Shown here: positions 41,344 to 45,731 of the stretch, one piece after another
How the letters are laid out: each line of letters begins with the position of its first letter
Numbering within the stretch: the first letter of the stretch is position 1
Assembly: GCA_001873105.1 (NCBI GenBank)
Contig: MNYN01000035.1
Coordinates: 1 to 45,731 of the forward strand
Direction of reading: 5' to 3'
From: Flavobacteriaceae bacterium CG2_30_34_30
GTDB lineage: Bacteria; Bacteroidota; Bacteroidia; Flavobacteriales; Flavobacteriaceae
Length of the DNA: 45,731 bases
Notes under the pieces: generated by a model
Seen by the model: the letters and a program-made list of their open reading frames with translations, nothing else
Told to the model about the DNA's origin: nothing
Databases searched by the model: none
Translations under genes and position numbers: made by a program

Positions 41344-42558
41344 ATGAAAATGAATCTTCACTCGCATATTCGCATTGCTTTATTTTACTTTTTAGTAGTT
41401 GCTATTTTAGGCTGCCTACTTCGATTATTTGTAGTGGTGGACATTTCTGCTACCTATCGATTTTTAGTCCATACCCATTCGCATGTTGCTCTGCTTGGCT
41501 GGGTATATGTGGCGCTAACATCCTTGTTTTATAAACTTTATTTAGAAAAAGTAAAGGTAAAAAAACTTTATAGCCGTATTTTTTGGTTTACACAAATCAC
41601 GATCCTAGGAATGCTTATAAGCTTCCCTTTTCACGGATATGCTGCCTTTTCTATTCTCTTTTCTACCTTATTTTTAATTGCAAGTTACTTTTTTGCTTGG
41701 CTATTTCTAAAAAAATCAACTTCAGAAACCAAAAAACTCTTTTCCTATAAATTGGCAAAAACTTCCATCCTTTTTATGGTCTTTTCTAGTATCGGTCCTT
41801 GGGCATTGGGTGCAATTATGACTACGTTAGGAAGTACTTCCATCTGGTATAAACTTGCCATTTATTTTTATTTGCACTTTCAGTACAATGGCTGGTTTAT
41901 TATCGGGTTATTGGGAATTTTGTTTTACTTTCTGGAAAAATTTGGGATTTTTGTTCCAATAAAACTTCAAAAACAATGGCTTTGTATTTTAGTAAGTAGT
42001 GTGTTGCTTACTTATTTTCTTTCTACACTTTGGTTAGAACCCTCTTTTATTATCTATTTCTTAGCAGCTATTGGAGCTATTTTACAAACTATTTTGTTTT
42101 TAAAAATCTTTCTTTGGTTACAACCTGTTTGGAATTATTTTTCTAAACAACTAATTCCCATGGTATCCACAATGCTCCTATGGGCAGGCTTACTTTTAGC
42201 CATAAAAATAGATATGCAGTTACTCTCTGCCATTCCTTATTTTGCCATGTTAGCATACCACACTTTAGATTTTGTTATCGGCTATTTGCATTTGGTATTT
42301 CTGGGTGTTGTTACCATCAGTTTGTTTGCGTTTTTAAAACAAACGGAGTTGCTAAACTTGCCAAAAGTGCTCTTTTATTTTTACTTGATTGCTTTTTTAA
42401 GTACCGAATTACTATTATTTTACAAGGGTAGTGCCATTTGGTTGGATTTGCCTATACCCAAACTCTATTATTTCTATTTAATTATGGGTAGTGTACTTTT
42501 TCCAATCGCAATTATTGTTTTAATTTTATACCAACTGAAAAAAAATAAAATCCAATGA
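41344..42558 (+). CDS. Heme-oxidase-like polytopic membrane protein
   Basis: A 404-residue protein with about 12 helices and no signal peptide. I chose ATG 41344; ATG 41350 is also possible, and the frame extends back into the previous gene without a start in context. Three histidine sites recall heme-copper oxidase helices: HTHSHVALLGW (H43, H45, H47) like the heme-b helix II, YLHFQYNGW (H178) like helix VI, and GYLHLVFLG (H316) like the heme-b helix X. No HH pair is present, so a full NO- or oxygen-reducing site is absent. It may be a heme-binding sensor or NnrS-like NO-response protein. It overlaps the next gene by 4 bp (ATGA). Confidence 0.65.
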   Translation: MKMNLHSHIRIALFYFLVVAILGCLLRLFVVVDISATYRFLVHTHSHVALLGWVYVALTSLFYKLYLEKVKVKKLYSRIFWFTQITILGMLISFPFHGYAAFSILFSTLFLIASYFFAWLFLKKSTSETKKLFSYKLAKTSILFMVFSSIGPWALGAIMTTLGSTSIWYKLAIYFYLHFQYNGWFIIGLLGILFYFLEKFGIFVPIKLQKQWLCILVSSVLLTYFLSTLWLEPSFIIYFLAAIGAILQTILFLKIFLWLQPVWNYFSKQLIPMVSTMLLWAGLLLAIKIDMQLLSAIPYFAMLAYHTLDFVIGYLHLVFLGVVTISLFAFLKQTELLNLPKVLFYFYLIAFLSTELLLFYKGSAIWLDLPIPKLYYFYLIMGSVLFPIAIIVLILYQLKKNKIQ

Positions 42559-42968
42559 CAAATTATCTACTAATGGGTTTCCTTATGCTATTCATTTCAT
42601 TTTCTTCTGCTAGAAAAGAAAATATTGCCATAGACGGTAACGCTTCCGCTACAAATACGGAAATTCCTCTAAACCATGGTGAAAAATGGAAAGCCAATAA
42701 GGAAACTAACGAAAGTATTCTTAAAATGATTGCCATCACAAAAGCTGAGATGAACGCAAAATCTTTTGAAGCAGAAGAAGTAAAAACTGCATTACTTACT
42801 GAGCTGGAAAGCCTTCTTAAAAATTGTACTATGGAAGGTATGGCAAGAGTATATCTAAAAAAATACCTAGTTGGTTTCGGGTATCGAATGAATGCTATCA
42901 TCAACCATAAAAGTACTTTAAAGGAAGTTTTGGAGTATCTGGAAACCTACAATACGTATTTTGAATAA
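42555..42968 (+). CDS. Small exported protein of unknown function
   Basis: A 137-residue protein with a likely Sec signal peptide (hydrophobic residues 4-18, then SSARKE). The mature part is helical and charged: EKWKANKETNESILKMI, a second helix at about 75-95, and LVGFGYRMNAIINHKSTLKEVLEYLETY at the end. There is one cysteine (KNCTMEG) and few histidines. I recognise no family. The start overlaps the oxidase-like gene by 4 bp, so the two are translated together and probably act together in the periplasm. It is the last gene before upp; no hairpin terminator is visible in the 102-bp gap. Confidence 0.65.
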   Translation: MTNYLLMGFLMLFISFSSARKENIAIDGNASATNTEIPLNHGEKWKANKETNESILKMIAITKAEMNAKSFEAEEVKTALLTELESLLKNCTMEGMARVYLKKYLVGFGYRMNAIINHKSTLKEVLEYLETYNTYFE

Positions 42969-43070
42969 ACGTAATACTTAAAACAGCTAATATTGAGAAA
43001 ATTTAATGATTCCTCCATATTGCTTACATAAAAACTCCAAAAACTACGTAATTTTATAAAAATTTTAAAA

Positions 43071-43727
43071 ATGCACCTAGTCAACCTTCAAGAGCAACAC
43101 ACAATTGTAAATGCCTTTATTGCACAACTTAGGGATGTGAATATTCAAAAGGATGGGATGCGGTTTCGGAAAAATATAGAGCGTATTGGCGAAATGCTTG
43201 GTTTTGAACTTAGTAAATCGTTGGTATATAAAACCAAAAGTATTGCTACGCCATTGGGGAAATCTTCTGTAGCATTACCCGAAGACCATATCGTAATTTG
43301 CTCGATACTAAGGGCTGGATTGCCTTTACATACCGGACTTTTAAACGTTTTTGACGGTGCTGAAAATTCTTTTATATCTGCCTTCCGCCACCATACCTCT
43401 GAAACTGAATTTGAAATAAAGGTAGAATATCTTGCTACACCTTCCTTAGAAGGTAAAACATTGATTATTGCAGACCCAATGCTAGCCACAGGGCGAACAT
43501 TCATGAACGTTTTGGAAGCCCTAAAACCCATGGGAAGGCCAAAATGCATTCATTTGGTTTCGGTTATCGGATCAAAACCGGGTATTGATTTTTTACAAAA
43601 AAGTGTGTCTAAAGATGTAAGATTATGGATTGCGGCTGTTGACAACACTTTAAATGAATACGGCTACATTGTTCCTGGTTTAGGCGATGCCGGCGATTTG
43701 TGTTTTGGAAATAAATTATCGCACTAA
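43071..43727 (+). CDS. upp: Uracil phosphoribosyltransferase
   Basis: A 218-residue pyrimidine salvage enzyme converting uracil and PRPP to UMP. The PRPP loop IIADPMLATGRTFMNVLEAL (about residues 138-157) and the uracil-binding C-terminus YGYIVPGLGDAGDLCFG are diagnostic, and EDHIVICSILRAGLPLHTG is the usual middle motif. The length is normal. A -7-like box TAATTTTA (43049-43056) precedes the start. It converges with pncA; the 71-bp gap holds only an imperfect hairpin and T-runs. Confidence 0.95.
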   Translation: MHLVNLQEQHTIVNAFIAQLRDVNIQKDGMRFRKNIERIGEMLGFELSKSLVYKTKSIATPLGKSSVALPEDHIVICSILRAGLPLHTGLLNVFDGAENSFISAFRHHTSETEFEIKVEYLATPSLEGKTLIIADPMLATGRTFMNVLEALKPMGRPKCIHLVSVIGSKPGIDFLQKSVSKDVRLWIAAVDNTLNEYGYIVPGLGDAGDLCFGNKLSH

Positions 43728-43798
43728 TTTCGGAATAGAATGTTTTTACATTTCTGTTTAAAATAAAAAAAACTGATTCTTTTTTAGTACATTCTTAT

Positions 43799-44389
43799 TT
43801 ATTGCATACGAATACCTTGTGCAGCAAAGTTTTGTTTCTGTTTTAAAAAAACATCTTGGTTTAAAGGTCTTGTGGCATCTAAAAGTAAGGTTACATGAAA
43901 CCCTTCTTTTAAAGCGTCTTGCAGGGTGTAATACACACAAATATCGGCTGCCAATCCACAAAAGTAGAGGTCTTTGGCACCCTTTTCTTTAAGATAACCT
44001 GAAAGACCGGTAGTTTGATTGTGGTTGTTATCAAAAAAACCACTGTAACTATCCATATTTTTATCCATTCCTTTTCTAAAAATAGCAGCTACTGAATTCA
44101 TGTTGAGTGTGGAAGGAAAATCAGCACCAAATGTTCCTTGCACACAGTGATCTGGCCAAAGCACTTGCTCCAATCCGTTTACTAACACCTTTTCAAAAGC
44201 CTCTTTTCCCTTATGGTTGGAGGCAAAACTTTGATGATTTTGTGGATGCCAATCTTGGGTTGCTACTACCAAGTCGAAGTTGGGCAATATTGCATTAATT
44301 TCTTTTACAATTGTGTCACCATCTGGTACTGCTAAGGAACCTCCTGGTAAAAAATCATTTTGTACATCTACTATAACTAAGGTTACCAT
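43799..44389 (-). CDS. pncA: Nicotinamidase
   Basis: A 196-residue cysteine amidase hydrolysing nicotinamide to nicotinate (and pyrazinamide) in NAD salvage. The start at 44389 gives the standard MVTLVIVDVQNDFLPGGSL; an upstream in-frame start would add residues unlike the family. Catalytic Asp is in DVQNDF, the metal ligands are in DWHPQNH, and the nucleophile Cys is in GLAADICVYYT. It lies 4 bp after pncB on the same strand, so the two successive salvage enzymes are cotranscribed. Confidence 0.95.
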   Translation of the reverse strand: MVTLVIVDVQNDFLPGGSLAVPDGDTIVKEINAILPNFDLVVATQDWHPQNHQSFASNHKGKEAFEKVLVNGLEQVLWPDHCVQGTFGADFPSTLNMNSVAAIFRKGMDKNMDSYSGFFDNNHNQTTGLSGYLKEKGAKDLYFCGLAADICVYYTLQDALKEGFHVTLLLDATRPLNQDVFLKQKQNFAAQGIRMQ

Positions 44390-44393
44390 CGTT

Positions 44394-45731
44394 TTAAACC
44401 ATTTTATGACCAACAATTAATTTTTCTCGTTCTTCATTTAGCAATTTACTTAATCCCACTTTATAAATATGTGGATTGTCAAAACGTTTGAATTCTTCGG
44501 GCAATATTTGAAGTCTATTGGCGCTGTAAGATGCAATATCAGCAACCGATTTAGATGGAAAAATTCGTTTACCATTTTTCATTACTAACTGAAGTAATGC
44601 CTCCGCTTTGCAGTTGTTAAAAGCCACATTTTTTTTTGCATCCAAAGGATGGTACATTTTTGAGATTTCCGTTTCTTCCCAAAGAGTTATAAGATCAGCT
44701 CCTAGCATTTTGTGGTTACTGTCATACAAGCGATGCACCTGTTTTTTAAAGGGTAAGGTTATTTTCGTGGTATTTTCAGAAAGTTTTATTCGTGGTTTTC
44801 CATAGGCAAATGCTAATTTATACACACCATCTAGTGCTGCATCCGGTTTACCGATTACCAAACTGGTGCCAACCCCAAAAACATCAATTGGCGCATCTTG
44901 TTCCAACAAACTTTTTATAACATATTCGTCCAATTGGTTAGAAACTGCAATTTGAACATACTGCAAGCTGGCTTCATCCAGCATTTTTCGAGCTTGTTTT
45001 GCCAAATACGCCAAATCCCCACTGTCCAAACGAATGCCCTTTAGTTTTTGTCCTTTGGACTCCATTTCTTTTGCCACGGTAATAGCATTAGGCACGCCAC
45101 TTTTTAAAGTGCTGTAGGTATCTACTAAAAGAATACAATCGTTGGGTCTTACCTTTGCAAAAAAGCGAAAAGCCTCTAACTCCTCGTCAAAACTTTGCAC
45201 AAAGGAATGTGCCATGGTGCCGGAAACAGGAATATCAAAATCTTTTGCTGCTAATACATTACTTGTGGCATTAAAACCACCTATAATGGCAGCTCTACTG
45301 GCTAAATGCGCCGCGGGACCATGTGCCCGACGCATGCCAAAATCTATCAACACACGATTGCCTGCCGATTGTCTTGACCTACTTGCTTTTGTGGCAATTA
45401 AAGTTTGAAAATTCAGCATATTCAACAGGAGTGTTTCAATAAGTTGTGCCTCGATAATGGTAGCTTCTACCGTTAAAACAGGACAATTGGGAAATACCAC
45501 ATCCCCTTCTAGAGTGCTATATATGGATCCTTTAAAGCGGAAATCTTTTAAATAAGCAATATAACTAGAATTAAATTTCTGTTGTTTTAAAAACGCTATA
45601 TCACTATCGGTAAAATGAAAATTTTCAAGTATTTCCAATACTACTTCCAGTCCGGCAAAAACGGCATATCCACCTTTAAAAGGAAGTTTCCTAAAAAAAT
45701 AGTCGAAAATTGCCGTCTTTTCGCCATCGCC
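44394..45731 (-). CDS. pncB: Nicotinate phosphoribosyltransferase (5' end outside the window)
   Basis: Converts nicotinate and PRPP to nicotinate mononucleotide with ATP. Translation is open to the right edge: the codons before the internal TTG at 45638 read ...DYFFRKLPFKGGYAVFAGLEVV, typical of the family N-terminus, so the true start is beyond 45731. Further motifs: SAGNRVLIDFGMRRAHGP, FVQSFDEELEAF, DTYSTLKSGVPNAI and GIRLDSGDLAYLAKQARKMLD. About 445 residues are present of the usual 470-490. Together with pncA it makes the salvage branch that complements nadAB at 33-35 kb. Confidence 0.95.
   Translation of the reverse strand, partial: GDGEKTAIFDYFFRKLPFKGGYAVFAGLEVVLEILENFHFTDSDIAFLKQQKFNSSYIAYLKDFRFKGSIYSTLEGDVVFPNCPVLTVEATIIEAQLIETLLLNMLNFQTLIATKASRSRQSAGNRVLIDFGMRRAHGPAAHLASRAAIIGGFNATSNVLAAKDFDIPVSGTMAHSFVQSFDEELEAFRFFAKVRPNDCILLVDTYSTLKSGVPNAITVAKEMESKGQKLKGIRLDSGDLAYLAKQARKMLDEASLQYVQIAVSNQLDEYVIKSLLEQDAPIDVFGVGTSLVIGKPDAALDGVYKLAFAYGKPRIKLSENTTKITLPFKKQVHRLYDSNHKMLGADLITLWEETEISKMYHPLDAKKNVAFNNCKAEALLQLVMKNGKRIFPSKSVADIASYSANRLQILPEEFKRFDNPHIYKVGLSKLLNEEREKLIVGHKMV

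Noticed and set aside
42998-43018. AATGA-TTCCTC-CATAT before upp as another CRP/FNR-like site
   Set aside because: The right half does not match TCATA, and it is not at the 29.5-bp distance from a convincing -7 box; upp is not an expected member.
43728-43798. Bidirectional terminator between upp and pncA
   Set aside because: The best stem (AGAATG with CATTTCT) is imperfect and lacks a directly adjoining T-run; evidence was too weak to list.

Overview
The window reads as chromosomal DNA of a Bacteroidota bacterium, most likely Flavobacteriia. It is strongly AT-rich, has almost no Shine-Dalgarno sequences, and uses the TAnnTTTG -7 promoter box typical of this phylum. It is full of families common there: SIMPL, DUF4442, PspC/GIN, TlpA lipoproteins, and lipoprotein signal peptides on periplasmic redox proteins. 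Both ends cut through genes: uvrB has lost its 5' end on the left, and pncB has lost its 5' end at the right edge (it is on the minus strand). I see no tRNA, rRNA, CRISPR array, prophage or transposase.

Region 1 (1-16.3 kb) is mixed housekeeping and envelope: uvrB, two glycosyl/glycerophosphotransferases, a Dps-MscS pair, a very large metallophosphoesterase/kinase-like/beta-barrel lipoprotein, an HD-PycTM membrane protein facing a GAF protein, a TlpA thioredoxin lipoprotein, a SIMPL protein, a rhomboid protease and a DUF4442 protein. Region 2 (16.4-19.5 kb) is one PadR-PspC-GIN operon preceded by a possible small leader ORF.

Region 3 (19.6-42.9 kb) is a denitrification and oxygen-independent metabolism island. 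In order it holds hemN and a universal stress protein; a lipoprotein cytochrome c; a fasciclin lipoprotein with clade II type nosZ; a four-helix membrane protein with nosL, then nosDFY; the NO/iron-sulfur repair protein RIC; a monomeric class II (B12-dependent) ribonucleotide reductase; an Fe-S Rrf2 regulator; nadA-nadB-norC; a NorB-like protein; and nirK-nirV-SCO-hemerythrin followed by a heme-oxidase-like membrane protein. Together these cover nitrite to NO (NirK), probably NO to N2O (NorCB-like) and N2O to N2 (NosZ). NosDFYL supply copper-site assembly, and RIC and hemerythrin proteins handle NO damage. Oxygen-independent routes to heme (HemN) and deoxyribonucleotides (class II RNR) are mixed in.

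The unifying signal is a CRP/FNR-type palindrome, TATGA-N6-TCATA. It stands a nearly fixed 29.5-30.5 nt upstream of a TAnnTTTG-like box in front of hemN, the cytochrome c, fasciclin-nosZ, the nos membrane protein (degenerate), ric, norB and nirK. This looks like a local regulon driven by an activator encoded elsewhere. The second main observation is that the NorB-like protein lacks canonical NOR ligands: FeB His becomes Gln, the catalytic Glu becomes Ala, and one heme-b His becomes Met. Another oxidase-like membrane protein a few genes away keeps only positions matching the low-spin heme.

Region 4 (43-45.7 kb) is nucleotide and NAD salvage: upp, and pncB-pncA on the minus strand.
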